From Fusobacterium_C necrophorum_A (GTDB taxonomy: Bacteria > Fusobacteriota > Fusobacteriia > Fusobacteriales > Fusobacteriaceae), in assembly GCF_004134945.1 (NCBI RefSeq), contig NZ_SBAP01000015.1:1-64000 (forward strand): a stretch of DNA of 64,000 nucleotides, read 5' to 3'. The position numbers and the translations under genes were made by a program. Below the pieces are notes generated by a model. That model ran no database searches, was not told the DNA's origin, and saw only the letters and a program-made list of their open reading frames with translations. This document shows, piece by piece, positions 7,931 through 16,614 of the stretch (position 1 is its first letter; the number at the start of each line of letters is the position of its first letter).

Positions 7931-9439
7931 TTACTTCGAAAATTGTAAATTATATAGGCTATGACTTCCTCTGGGATCAAAGCCTAAGTTGGAAATATGA
8001 TTTCGAATTCCGATGAAATATGTCTTATAAAATAATGGAAAAATAGGCAATTCCTTTTCCACAATTTTTTGAACTTCCGCATAATCTTTCAAACGCTCTT
8101 TTTCTAAAGGAGTTCTGCGAGCGTCGTCCAATAATTCGTCCACTTTCGGATTGTCATAAAAAGCACGATTTCCCGGAGCTCCTTTGGAAGAAGAATGTAA
8201 TAATGGATAATATCCATAATCGGCATCTCCTGAACTTACATACCAAAGTCCCAATAAGAAATCATGTTTTCCTTGAGCAGTAAATTGCAAGAAAGAAGAA
8301 ACTTCTAAGGAAACTACTTCCACATCCATAAACGCTTCTTTTAAATTTGCTTGAATAATTTCAGAAATTTGTCTTCGACTCGGTTCCTCATAGATATACA
8401 TTTTTAAAGAAAGAGGATGTGTTTCATCATAGCCCTTTTCTTTCATAATCTTGCGAGCTTCTTTCAAATTTTGAGAAAAGCTAAGTCCTGCCGGAGAATA
8501 TCCAAAAACATTCGGCGGCAAAATAGAGCTTGTCAAATTTTGTTTTCCTTCAAACACCGCCTCGTTAATTCCTGTTCTATCAATCGCAAGAGAAAGAGCC
8601 CTTCGAATATCGACATCTTTCATTCTTTCCGTATTAATAGAAAGAAAATCGGAGCCAAAGGATAAGCCGCTAATGTACGTTAAACCTTTTTCTTCTGTCA
8701 ACAAAGTCAAATCACTTGGAATAATATCATATGCCAAGTCAATTTCTCCCGTTTCCAAAGCAATCACCCGGTTTGCATTTTCAGGAATGGTTGTGAAGAT
8801 TAAATGTTGGAAATTAGGTTTTTGCACAAAAAAATCTTCAAAGGCTTCCAATTCCACTTTTTCTCCATTTCCCCAACGCTTCACTCGAAAAGGTCCCGTT
8901 CCGACCAAATTCACTTGATCTTCATTCATAGGAACTTCTTTTGTAATGGCAATGGCACCATGTGTAAAATTGTGTAATAAAATACTGGGAGAAGCATTGG
9001 AAGTAATCTCAATTTGATAATCATCTATCTTTTTCATAGCTTGAATCGGGCTAATAAGTACATGAGAAACCGGAGAATCCAAGTTTCGTTGTAGACTGGC
9101 TATGACATCTTCCGCTTTCATTTCTGTCCCGTCATGGAATAAAATTCCTTTTTTTAAACGAATTTCCAAGACCGTATCAGAAACAATTTCATAACTTTCC
9201 GCCAACTCCGGAAGAATGTCTCCTTTTTCTCCTAAAGAAAACAAGTTACTGTAAATTTGTTTTGTTACCGCCATTGTAGCACTATCCGTATGTTTGCTCG
9301 GATCAAAGGATTTCGGTTTATAGGCAAGAGCAACGGTAACCGTTTGCTGGTGGCTTTCAGCTGAAACAGCCATTTCTTCTTTTTTTCCACAAGCCAAAAA
9401 CAACACTAGACAAAAGATACATGCTAATAATTTTTTCAT
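7931..9439 (-). CDS. ABC-type peptide/solute-binding lipoprotein (SBP family 5)
   Basis: 502 residues from ATG 9439, chosen over an upstream in-frame GTG because a G-rich Shine-Dalgarno (GGGGGG) sits 6 nt before it. The N-terminus MKKLLACIFCLVLFLACGKK is a lipoprotein signal with lipobox LFLAC. The mature part has the DppA/OppA-type layout: YKPKSFDPSKHTDSA near the start and a RRALSLAIDR-type segment in the middle (DIRRALSLAIDRTGINEAVFEG). It should deliver oligopeptides or a similar ligand to an ABC importer, but no permease or ATPase gene is adjacent. It is last in the dinG operon, 17 bp after the lipase-like gene. Confidence 0.9.
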   Translation of the reverse strand: MKKLLACIFCLVLFLACGKKEEMAVSAESHQQTVTVALAYKPKSFDPSKHTDSATMAVTKQIYSNLFSLGEKGDILPELAESYEIVSDTVLEIRLKKGILFHDGTEMKAEDVIASLQRNLDSPVSHVLISPIQAMKKIDDYQIEITSNASPSILLHNFTHGAIAITKEVPMNEDQVNLVGTGPFRVKRWGNGEKVELEAFEDFFVQKPNFQHLIFTTIPENANRVIALETGEIDLAYDIIPSDLTLLTEEKGLTYISGLSFGSDFLSINTERMKDVDIRRALSLAIDRTGINEAVFEGKQNLTSSILPPNVFGYSPAGLSFSQNLKEARKIMKEKGYDETHPLSLKMYIYEEPSRRQISEIIQANLKEAFMDVEVVSLEVSSFLQFTAQGKHDFLLGLWYVSSGDADYGYYPLLHSSSKGAPGNRAFYDNPKVDELLDDARRTPLEKERLKDYAEVQKIVEKELPIFPLFYKTYFIGIRNHISNLGFDPRGSHSLYNLQFSK

Positions 9440-9456
9440 AAAAAATCCCCCCACAT

Positions 9457-10938
9457 TTATTTGTATTCGTAGACTAAAATATCAAACACATCCAAATAGC
9501 GATATGGACTTGCCATTCGCTTTAAAAATGCCTGCCAGAATTCTTTCAGCTCTTCGGAAGAAAAACTTTCCAACTGTTCGACGATCTGCTTGCTATACAA
9601 TATTTTTTGATACTTTCTAAAAGCTTCTATCAATTCCTGCTTATACTTTCCCAATGTTGTGACAGAAAGTTCTTCTTGGGAATAGTAGTCTGCCAAAAAT
9701 TCTTTGGAAAACAACTTTTCTTGTCGAATAAGCTTTCGTGAAGCGGCGGAAATGTAATGTAAAGATAAATTTTTCTGTAAAGAACTTTCTTCTCCGAAAA
9801 AAGGCAAAAATACATTTTCACAGTGACAGGAAGACAAAGATTTATTTAAAAAAGGAATTTTTTCTAAAAAATTTCTCTTGGAAGTTCTGAGAGAAGAAAG
9901 TTTCTTATCTACAAAATATTGCTTTCCAATATGAGAAAAAAGAGAATTCGTCAAATCTTCGGAATGACCATAATTAATAATTCTCTTTTGATACTCCGTA
10001 TTTTTTTTAATTTTATTGATAAAAAGTTCCCCATCTTTAATTTTCTGATAAAAATTCTGTACATCAAAAAGCTTTTCCCATAGATGCTCTTGTTGAATCA
10101 GTTGCTCCTGCTGTGTTTTAGATAAAAATTTGAAATAATTTTCAATTTTCGTTTGAGAATAGAGTCTTTTAAAGAAGGCTGCATCTAAAAGTAAGTGTTC
10201 TTTTCCGGCTTCTTTCATTTTTTGATATTCTCTGCTAAAAAATTCTTGATATTCTTCATTGAATTCTTCCAACTGATACTTTTGTTCCTTCGTCAAGCCG
10301 GAAACATTTTGAAGAATCTCTTGAAGATTCAAAAACTCTCCGATATGTACAATTCCCTTCTTATTCACTCCCACCGCATTCCAAGTATACGTTTTGGGAA
10401 TATATTGATGCAATCGATGTATAGACAGAGCAACATACTGAGCAATTCCTCCTCCCAAAGAATGCCCCGTAAGAGAAATTTGCTCATAACGAAGTCCTAG
10501 ATTCTGCACCAAAGTTTCAAACACTTCCACTCCCTCATGAAATTGAATGGGAATCTTTCCCATACCGATTGCCAAATCAGTATTGATAAAATCTTGATAG
10601 GCATCTTCTAAAGGAAAAATTTCACTTCCCCGATAAGAAAGCACATATTCCTGTTTTATGTTTCCAAAACAAACCGAAAAAAATCCACTTTGAGAAGAAG
10701 AGATTTTTCTTGCCTTTCGATTGTCAATATGAATCACAAACCATTGCTTCAATTCTTCTTCAAAAAAAGGAAGAAATTGAGAATGAAATTTTGGATATAA
10801 TAGAATAAAAGAAGTTCGAAAAGTCTTTTTTTCCTGTTCTTCTTCCCAAATTTTCCACAAATTTTTTCCAATATGCTTTTTAGAAAAATCGCAATATGAC
10901 AACAATGCCAATAAAAAATACTCTTTTTCGGTAATCAT
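9457..10938 (-). CDS. Lipase class 3-like alpha/beta hydrolase
   Basis: 493 residues without a signal peptide. The nucleophile elbow GHSLGGG (near residue 160) and the preceding SYRGSE segment (likely oxyanion region, near residue 99) mark an alpha/beta hydrolase of the lipase-3/Mbeg1-like group, predicted to hydrolyse a lipid ester. The C-terminal 300 residues are Lys/Phe-rich and I do not recognise them. It lies 3 bp after the DGK-PAP2 gene in a membrane/lipid-flavoured operon, which is consistent with a lipid substrate but does not prove it. Confidence 0.75.
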   Translation of the reverse strand: MITEKEYFLLALLSYCDFSKKHIGKNLWKIWEEEQEKKTFRTSFILLYPKFHSQFLPFFEEELKQWFVIHIDNRKARKISSSQSGFFSVCFGNIKQEYVLSYRGSEIFPLEDAYQDFINTDLAIGMGKIPIQFHEGVEVFETLVQNLGLRYEQISLTGHSLGGGIAQYVALSIHRLHQYIPKTYTWNAVGVNKKGIVHIGEFLNLQEILQNVSGLTKEQKYQLEEFNEEYQEFFSREYQKMKEAGKEHLLLDAAFFKRLYSQTKIENYFKFLSKTQQEQLIQQEHLWEKLFDVQNFYQKIKDGELFINKIKKNTEYQKRIINYGHSEDLTNSLFSHIGKQYFVDKKLSSLRTSKRNFLEKIPFLNKSLSSCHCENVFLPFFGEESSLQKNLSLHYISAASRKLIRQEKLFSKEFLADYYSQEELSVTTLGKYKQELIEAFRKYQKILYSKQIVEQLESFSSEELKEFWQAFLKRMASPYRYLDVFDILVYEYK

Positions 10939-10941
10939 AAG

Positions 10942-11685
10942 CTATCCCCAGGTTTTGTATTTTAAAAAATATAAAATAATATAGGTAATGGAAGAGCCTA
11001 AAAGAGCTCCGACTATGGTTTCAAACAGAGTATGAATCTTTCCTTCCACTCTGGATTGAATGACCAAAATCAATAACAAAAAAGACAGATAAAAAATTTT
11101 AGGATTACTCGTTAAAAAAGAAATAATCGTGAAAATAGAGGCGGCTAGAGCAGAATGTCCACTCGGCATTCCCCCTTTTAAAGGCGTTCCTCTTTGAGTA
11201 ATCAATTTAATCAATAAAACGGTAGACAGGACGACAATGAAAATAAGGACCGTTTTATGCTGGTACGAAGTTCTAAACACACGGAAACTTTGTTGAAGTT
11301 GTATACCTATGTGTTTTGAAAAAACTAAATACCCGATAATGAGAGCATTAAAAGCAGCTAATAAAACGGCTCCGGCCGCTACATCCTTTGCTTTTTTTGC
11401 CAATAAATTATATTCCTGACAGGTCAAATCCACACAACATTCAATCGCAGTATTGAAGAGTTCCGCCAGCCACACAAAAGAGGTGCTGATAACAAGAGCA
11501 AGAAGCTCGTAACGACTCAGATTGACAAATAAACCGAGTACAATGACTAAAATCGTAGTAAAGGCATGAAATTTCATATGTTTTTCCGTTCGTATGGTTT
11601 CAAAAACTCCTTCAATGGCAGAGTTAAATCCGTCTGTCATCTTTTTATTTTTAAATTCAGATTCTCGATAAGATTTCATAGTCAA
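10942..11685 (-). CDS. Fusion of DgkA-type lipid kinase and PAP2 phosphatase
   Basis: 247-residue membrane protein. Residues ~15-120 match the prokaryotic diacylglycerol/undecaprenol kinase family: three hydrophobic helices, AELFNTAIE and AKDVAAGAVLLAA. Residues ~145-245 form a second membrane domain with PAP2 motifs: PSGHSA and SRVEGKIHTLFE, where the usual SR-x5-H-x3-D ends in E, and a shortened first motif K-LITQ-RG-TP. In Gram-positives the kinase alone follows ybeY. Here kinase and phosphatase share a chain, suggesting phosphorylation and dephosphorylation of a polyprenol or diacylglycerol by one protein. The start overlaps the ybeY stop by 4 bp (ATGA); Met3 at 11679 is an alternative. 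Confidence 0.88.
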   Translation of the reverse strand: MTMKSYRESEFKNKKMTDGFNSAIEGVFETIRTEKHMKFHAFTTILVIVLGLFVNLSRYELLALVISTSFVWLAELFNTAIECCVDLTCQEYNLLAKKAKDVAAGAVLLAAFNALIIGYLVFSKHIGIQLQQSFRVFRTSYQHKTVLIFIVVLSTVLLIKLITQRGTPLKGGMPSGHSALAASIFTIISFLTSNPKIFYLSFLLLILVIQSRVEGKIHTLFETIVGALLGSSITYIILYFLKYKTWG

Positions 11686-12176
11686 TTCTCCCTGGTATAT
11701 CCAAAATGTCCCAATATTTCTTCTTCTCGTTCCCGCATTTCTCTTTTATCATTTTCTTCTATGTGATCATAACCCAAAATATGAAGAATACCATGTGTCA
11801 ATACATAATAGAATTCTCTTGTAAAAGAGTGATTGTATTCTTTCGCCTGCTCTCCCACTTTTTCCAAAGAAATGACAATATCTCCCAAAGTGTCGTAAGG
11901 ACCTACTAAAAAATCTTCATTTTCATGATAGGCAAAAGAAATGACATCCGTCGGACTGTCTTTCTGTCGAAATTCCCGATTAATGACTTGAATTTGATGA
12001 TTTCCCGTCAATAACAAGGAAATATAGAGAGGGATAGATGATTCCACTTTTTCCATATGTAGGACTTCTTCAATGTATTCTGCCAACACTTCATTATTAT
12101 TTTCAGTCACTTCCTGAATAAATTCCGCATAATCATCTTTTTCATATTCTACACTAACTTCTACCAATAATTCCAT
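11682..12176 (-). CDS. ybeY: Endoribonuclease YbeY (rRNA maturation)
   Basis: 164 residues. The zinc-binding signature HGILHILGYDH is present near residues 126-136, and DSPTDVISFAY precedes it. YbeY works on 16S rRNA 3'-end maturation and ribosome quality control in the cytoplasm. Neighbours pgpH upstream and the lipid kinase downstream reproduce the order seen in many Firmicutes, which supports the call. Confidence 0.95.
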   Translation of the reverse strand: MELLVEVSVEYEKDDYAEFIQEVTENNNEVLAEYIEEVLHMEKVESSIPLYISLLLTGNHQIQVINREFRQKDSPTDVISFAYHENEDFLVGPYDTLGDIVISLEKVGEQAKEYNHSFTREFYYVLTHGILHILGYDHIEENDKREMREREEEILGHFGYTREN

Positions 12177-12188
12177 AGTCTCTCCTTT

Positions 12189-14288
12189 TTAATTTTTTTG
12201 TCCCGGATATTTCAATCTTTCATGATAAATGGAAGAAAATGTTTTCAAGAAAGATTGTACAATCATTTCAATTTCCTTAAAAGTTAAATCTGCCTCGGAA
12301 AGTTGGTCGTCTTCCACTTTTCCATTGATAATTTTCCGAACCATATTTTCCACCTCTTTAGGAGTTTTTACACTCAGAGAACGTACTGCCGCTTCGATAG
12401 AATCTGCCAACATAATAATTGCCGATTCTTTGCTTCTCGGTTTCGGTCCGCTATATCGAAATTCCTCTTTCAACACATTCGGATCAATCGCCTTTGCTTT
12501 GTTATAAAAATAGGCTAAGAACGTTGTTCCCTGATGTTCATACATAATATCTCGAATTTCTTTCGGAATTTGATATTTTTTCGCCATATTATCTCCATCT
12601 TTGGTATGAGAAGTAATGATTAAAGTACTCATAAACGGAGAAATGTCATTGTGAGGATTTTCTCCATTTTTTTGATTCTCCACATAGTAATTCGGTCGTT
12701 TACACTTCCCTATATCATGATAATAACAAGCTACTCTTGTAAAAACAGAATTCGCTTTAATCGCAAGAGCCGCATTTTCTGAAAGAGTTGCTACCATCAT
12801 GGAATGTTGGAAAGTTCCCGGAGCATCCATCGCCAATTTTCTCAAAAGAGGATGTGACAAATCTCCCAATTCCGACAATTGAAATATGGTTAAAATATTA
12901 AAGGTTCTTTCAAAGAACGGCAACAAAGCAATGGCAATCATCCCCGAGAAAAATCCGGAAATCATGATTTGCATCGACTCAAACATCATATTAAAACTCT
13001 CTTCTTTTGCAAAGAAACTCAAAATAAAGAAAAGAAATAATTTAAAAATAGACAATTGAATTCCTGTTGCAATCAAGCCGTTTCGAGTATTCACTTTCTG
13101 TATTAGAAAAATGGAAAAACTTAAACAGATTAGATACATAGTAAATAATGTTAAATTGTAATCCGTTAAAGGTAATAAAAATGCCAAAACAGAAGTATAA
13201 ATAAAGCTGCTGTATCGTTTTCCGGTTAGGAAAACCAATAAAAACAAGGCGGAATCCAAAGGAATAAAGTAAATCATATCCAAAGGTACTATCCAAAACA
13301 ATCCAAAAATAGCCAATAAGATAAGAAAGACCCCTCGAAACTTATTTTTATTCAAAATTTCATTTTGAAATAGATGCAAAGCAATGGTATAGAAAATGGA
13401 AGAAACAAAAATCAAATATAAAATGGTAGAGAAAAGAATAATCAATCCTCGTTTGAAAGAATAAATTCCCAAACTCTCCAAGATGTGAATTTTTCTTTTA
13501 TCCAGAACTTCTCCCTTGCTCGCAATCAAAGTTCCGGCTTTGATTTGCATATACTGCTCCGGAATTTGTTTTAATTTTTCCTCCAATTCTACCGTAGTTC
13601 CCTTGGAGTCAAAAATATAGTTTGGAGAAATAAAGACCGATAGGACATCTTTTTCCAAATTCGTCAATTCTTCAAACTCCTTATCAAAAGGAGCTCCATA
13701 TCGCAGAATAGTGGTATCCTGTGAATAATCATTTTCTCGATAGACTCCGGCATTATAAATAGCCGTCAAATCATTAACCCATAAAGATTGTAAATACGTT
13801 AAATCTTTCACTCGATAGGACATCAATTCTTTGTCCACTGTTTCCGGAAATTTCTTCCCGGTCTGTTTTTCATAATAATTATAATCAATACTTTTGCTTG
13901 AACCTTTCTTCACTTCTATGGCTTCTTGCATAAATTTCTGCAATAAATCCACATAAATCTGACGAGTGTCGGAAGAAAAAATATACTCTCTTTGAGAAGT
14001 ATCGACAATTTCTTGAATAATTTTTTCTCTGGTATCATCATCTCGAAATACAATGGTTTTCGGAGCAAAAATATCAGAAATAGCAATATCTCCGACCTTA
14101 TAATATTTATCTCTCATCACGAGAGGAATGTAGTAGAAAAAACAAGCAACGGACATCAGAAGAATATAATACATAATTTTTTCTCTCAATAAGTACTCAT
14201 CCGAGTAAATTTCTGCCTCTTTTTCTCTATTGCGGTTTCTCCTGATATCAAATGAAATATGAAAACCGAATATATTATATTTTTTCAT
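12189..14288 (-). CDS. pgpH: Cyclic-di-AMP phosphodiesterase, 7TM-HD (PgpH family)
   Basis: 699 residues. An N-terminal helix (~40-60) is followed by an extracellular 7TMR-HDED-type region with the DIFAPKTIVF element, a block of about seven membrane helices (~280-470), then a cytoplasmic HD domain. The HD signature is CYYHDIGKCKRP near residue 523, with HSMMVATLSE before it and EHQGTTFLAYFY after it. Proteins of this architecture hydrolyse c-di-AMP to pApA. It sits 12 bp upstream of ybeY and 10 bp downstream of dinG. Confidence 0.93.
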   Translation of the reverse strand: MKKYNIFGFHISFDIRRNRNREKEAEIYSDEYLLREKIMYYILLMSVACFFYYIPLVMRDKYYKVGDIAISDIFAPKTIVFRDDDTREKIIQEIVDTSQREYIFSSDTRQIYVDLLQKFMQEAIEVKKGSSKSIDYNYYEKQTGKKFPETVDKELMSYRVKDLTYLQSLWVNDLTAIYNAGVYRENDYSQDTTILRYGAPFDKEFEELTNLEKDVLSVFISPNYIFDSKGTTVELEEKLKQIPEQYMQIKAGTLIASKGEVLDKRKIHILESLGIYSFKRGLIILFSTILYLIFVSSIFYTIALHLFQNEILNKNKFRGVFLILLAIFGLFWIVPLDMIYFIPLDSALFLLVFLTGKRYSSFIYTSVLAFLLPLTDYNLTLFTMYLICLSFSIFLIQKVNTRNGLIATGIQLSIFKLFLFFILSFFAKEESFNMMFESMQIMISGFFSGMIAIALLPFFERTFNILTIFQLSELGDLSHPLLRKLAMDAPGTFQHSMMVATLSENAALAIKANSVFTRVACYYHDIGKCKRPNYYVENQKNGENPHNDISPFMSTLIITSHTKDGDNMAKKYQIPKEIRDIMYEHQGTTFLAYFYNKAKAIDPNVLKEEFRYSGPKPRSKESAIIMLADSIEAAVRSLSVKTPKEVENMVRKIINGKVEDDQLSEADLTFKEIEMIVQSFLKTFSSIYHERLKYPGQKN

Positions 14289-14298
14289 GCTTCTTTCC

Positions 14299-16377
14299 TC
14301 ACTTTACAACTTTTAAAATTTGGTTTTTCGCCAAAATTTGAATATTTTTACTGGGAATGGAATCTAAAAAGACTTTCCCGTAACGTTTTTTTAAAATTCG
14401 ATTGTCTAGGATAAAAATATTTCCATAATCCTCCTTACTTCGAATCAAACGTCCAATTCCCTGTTTAAATTTTATCACAGCTTCCGGAAGTTGGTACTCC
14501 ATAAAGGGATTTCTTTTTTGTTTCTCAAATTTTGCACTGATAGCGGATACCACAGGATCGCTGGGAACCAAAAAAGGAAGTTTAATAATCACGATATTCC
14601 GCAATTGTTCTCCCTGAATGTCGACTCCTTCCCAAAAAGAAGAAGTTCCAAAAAGAACAGGATTCTTTACCTGTTTAAACTCTGAAATCAGTTGACTTCT
14701 CGGCTTTTCACCATGTAACAATACATGAATATCCGTTTCCTGTAACTCTTCTATCATAGAATAATAAATTTGATTTAAACTGGAGTAGGAAGTAAAAAGA
14801 ACAAAGGCTTTTCCTTCCGTTTTCAAGAGCAACTGCTTTAAAAATTCGGAAACTTCTTCCACAAAATCAACTGTTTTATCGGGATCTGTTAAATCACTGG
14901 GAATATAGACCGTCATTTGATCATCATAGAAAAAAGGAGAAGGAATCATCTTTTCCGAAGTATCTTCTTCCAAACCGACAGCAATTTTAAAATAGGAAAA
15001 ATCCCCGTTTACTGCTAGAGTAGCAGAGGTAAAAATCAGACGTTCTAAATGAACGAACAAGGAATCTTTCAAAATTCGGTCTATATTCAAGGGAGCTGCC
15101 ACCAAAGCAGCATTCTTATATTTCGCATTCGCTTCTATCCAATATACAAAATCATCATTATCAAACTGTTGTATTTCTTGAAACGTTGCTAAGAAAGCTT
15201 TTAATTTAAAAGCAAAATTTTGAAAATCCATCAGATATTGGTTTTGTTCCTGTCCCTCTTTTACTTGAGAATAGAAATAATCTAGGGCAATACTGTAAGC
15301 TTTCATGGCAAGAATAAACTCTTCTTTTTTTTCTCGCAAAGAAGAAAGAAAAGGGGAAAAGAGCATTTCATCCCTCTGCAAACTTTTTGAAATTTTCCCC
15401 TGATGATTCTTTAAAAAATGCTTCGCCAAACTTTCAAAAAAATCAAGCCCAACTTCCATACACTTTATATGTTCCTGCTCTATCGCCTGTAGACTTTGCC
15501 GAAACTCCTTCTCTTGTTTTTTCTCCGTCGTTAAGGATTGCAATAGAGTTTCCAAGGCAGGTAATATTTTTCTTTTTTTATTTTTTTCCTGATTCTGCAG
15601 CTGATTTAACATTCGAACAAAACTGTATCGAGAAACTTCCAAGGAAAAATAGGATCTTGCGACACTTTCAATATTGTGTGCTTCGTCAAAGACCACGACA
15701 TCATATTTAGGTAAAATCAAATATTCGGCATCAAAATCAACACTGTTTCTTACGTTTAAGTCTGCAAAAAAAATATGATGATTACATACAATCAAGTCTG
15801 CACTTGCTTTCAAAGCCCTATTTTTCATATAAAAACATTCTTCCCGAAAAGGACAACGTTTCCCCTGACAAAACTCACTGCTGCTTTGAATCATTTCCCA
15901 TATATCCGAGTCCACCTCAAAAGGCAATTCAGCTTTATCTCCAAATTCCGTCATTTTTCCCCACGATTTTAAATAATCCAGCTGCTTTTTCTGTTCTGAG
16001 GAAAAACCGGAAATATCAATAGAATTTCCCAAAATAAAGTTATGAAATAATCTCTTGCAAAGATAGTTATTTCTTCCCTTTACCAAAAGATAAGAAAAAT
16101 TCTGATTGATAATTTTCTTCGCAATCGGTAAATCTTTCAAAAGAAGTTGCTCCTGCAAATTGATTGTATTTGTGGTACAAATCACTTTCTTTTTATTTTC
16201 AATCGCCCACTCTAAAGTAGGAATTAAATATGCCAATGTTTTTCCGGTACCGGTACCGGCCTCTATTACAATCTTTCTATCCGCTTCCAAAGATTCTCGA
16301 ATTGCATTCATCATATCAACCTGTTCTTTTCGATATTCAAAGTTCGGAATATGATGAGATAATTCTGAAATATCCAT
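14299..16377 (-). CDS. dinG: DinG-family ATP-dependent DNA helicase
   Basis: 692-residue superfamily 2 (XPD-like) helicase. Walker A EAGTGTGKT near residue 39; DEAH box near 228; SATLA and GIGRLIR are helicase motifs III and VI. Four cysteines of an Fe-S domain are in place (LCKRLF near 107, then CQGKRC and EEC near 170-182), so the cluster is likely present. No N-terminal exonuclease domain is seen, as in E. coli DinG and unlike the Bacillus form. First gene of a minus-strand operon ending with the lipoprotein at 7931. Confidence 0.9.
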   Translation of the reverse strand: MDISELSHHIPNFEYRKEQVDMMNAIRESLEADRKIVIEAGTGTGKTLAYLIPTLEWAIENKKKVICTTNTINLQEQLLLKDLPIAKKIINQNFSYLLVKGRNNYLCKRLFHNFILGNSIDISGFSSEQKKQLDYLKSWGKMTEFGDKAELPFEVDSDIWEMIQSSSEFCQGKRCPFREECFYMKNRALKASADLIVCNHHIFFADLNVRNSVDFDAEYLILPKYDVVVFDEAHNIESVARSYFSLEVSRYSFVRMLNQLQNQEKNKKRKILPALETLLQSLTTEKKQEKEFRQSLQAIEQEHIKCMEVGLDFFESLAKHFLKNHQGKISKSLQRDEMLFSPFLSSLREKKEEFILAMKAYSIALDYFYSQVKEGQEQNQYLMDFQNFAFKLKAFLATFQEIQQFDNDDFVYWIEANAKYKNAALVAAPLNIDRILKDSLFVHLERLIFTSATLAVNGDFSYFKIAVGLEEDTSEKMIPSPFFYDDQMTVYIPSDLTDPDKTVDFVEEVSEFLKQLLLKTEGKAFVLFTSYSSLNQIYYSMIEELQETDIHVLLHGEKPRSQLISEFKQVKNPVLFGTSSFWEGVDIQGEQLRNIVIIKLPFLVPSDPVVSAISAKFEKQKRNPFMEYQLPEAVIKFKQGIGRLIRSKEDYGNIFILDNRILKKRYGKVFLDSIPSKNIQILAKNQILKVVK

Positions 16378-16614
16378 ATATACTTTTCCTTTCTTCCTTT
16401 ACTGTTTTATCTATTGTACTATTTTTTTCTTAAAATTGATAGAGAGATTTTTATAGACTTCTCTCATTTCAATAAAATGCACTATTATCAAAAAAAATAC
16501 AAAATTAAAAAATACTGGACATTGAAATAAAAAATATGTTATACTGACATTAGAATGAAATTTTAATTCTTAATGAAAGAATGTTAGCAAGTCGTATGAC
16601 AAAGGAGGAGTTTT
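16378..16614. other. Divergent intergenic region dinG/PTS gene
   Basis: 237 bp. It holds the PTS promoter (16516-16545). For dinG only a weak -10 (TACAAT on minus, 16418-16413) is visible. Two small inverted repeats are present: GAGAGA/TCTCTC at 16442-16465 and ATTCTT/AAGAAT at 16566-16582, the latter between the promoter and the PTS ribosome-binding site. Their role is unknown. Confidence 0.45.
16516..16545 (+). promoter_or_regulatory. Promoter of the GlcNAc-type PTS gene
   Basis: TGGACA (16516-16521), 18-nt spacer, TATACT (16540-16545). The Shine-Dalgarno AAAGGAGGAG lies just before ATG 16615. Confidence 0.65.

Noticed and set aside
16240..16265. Direct repeat GGTACC-GGTACC
   Set aside because: It is simply the coding of the Gly-Thr-Gly-Thr-Gly Walker A of dinG.
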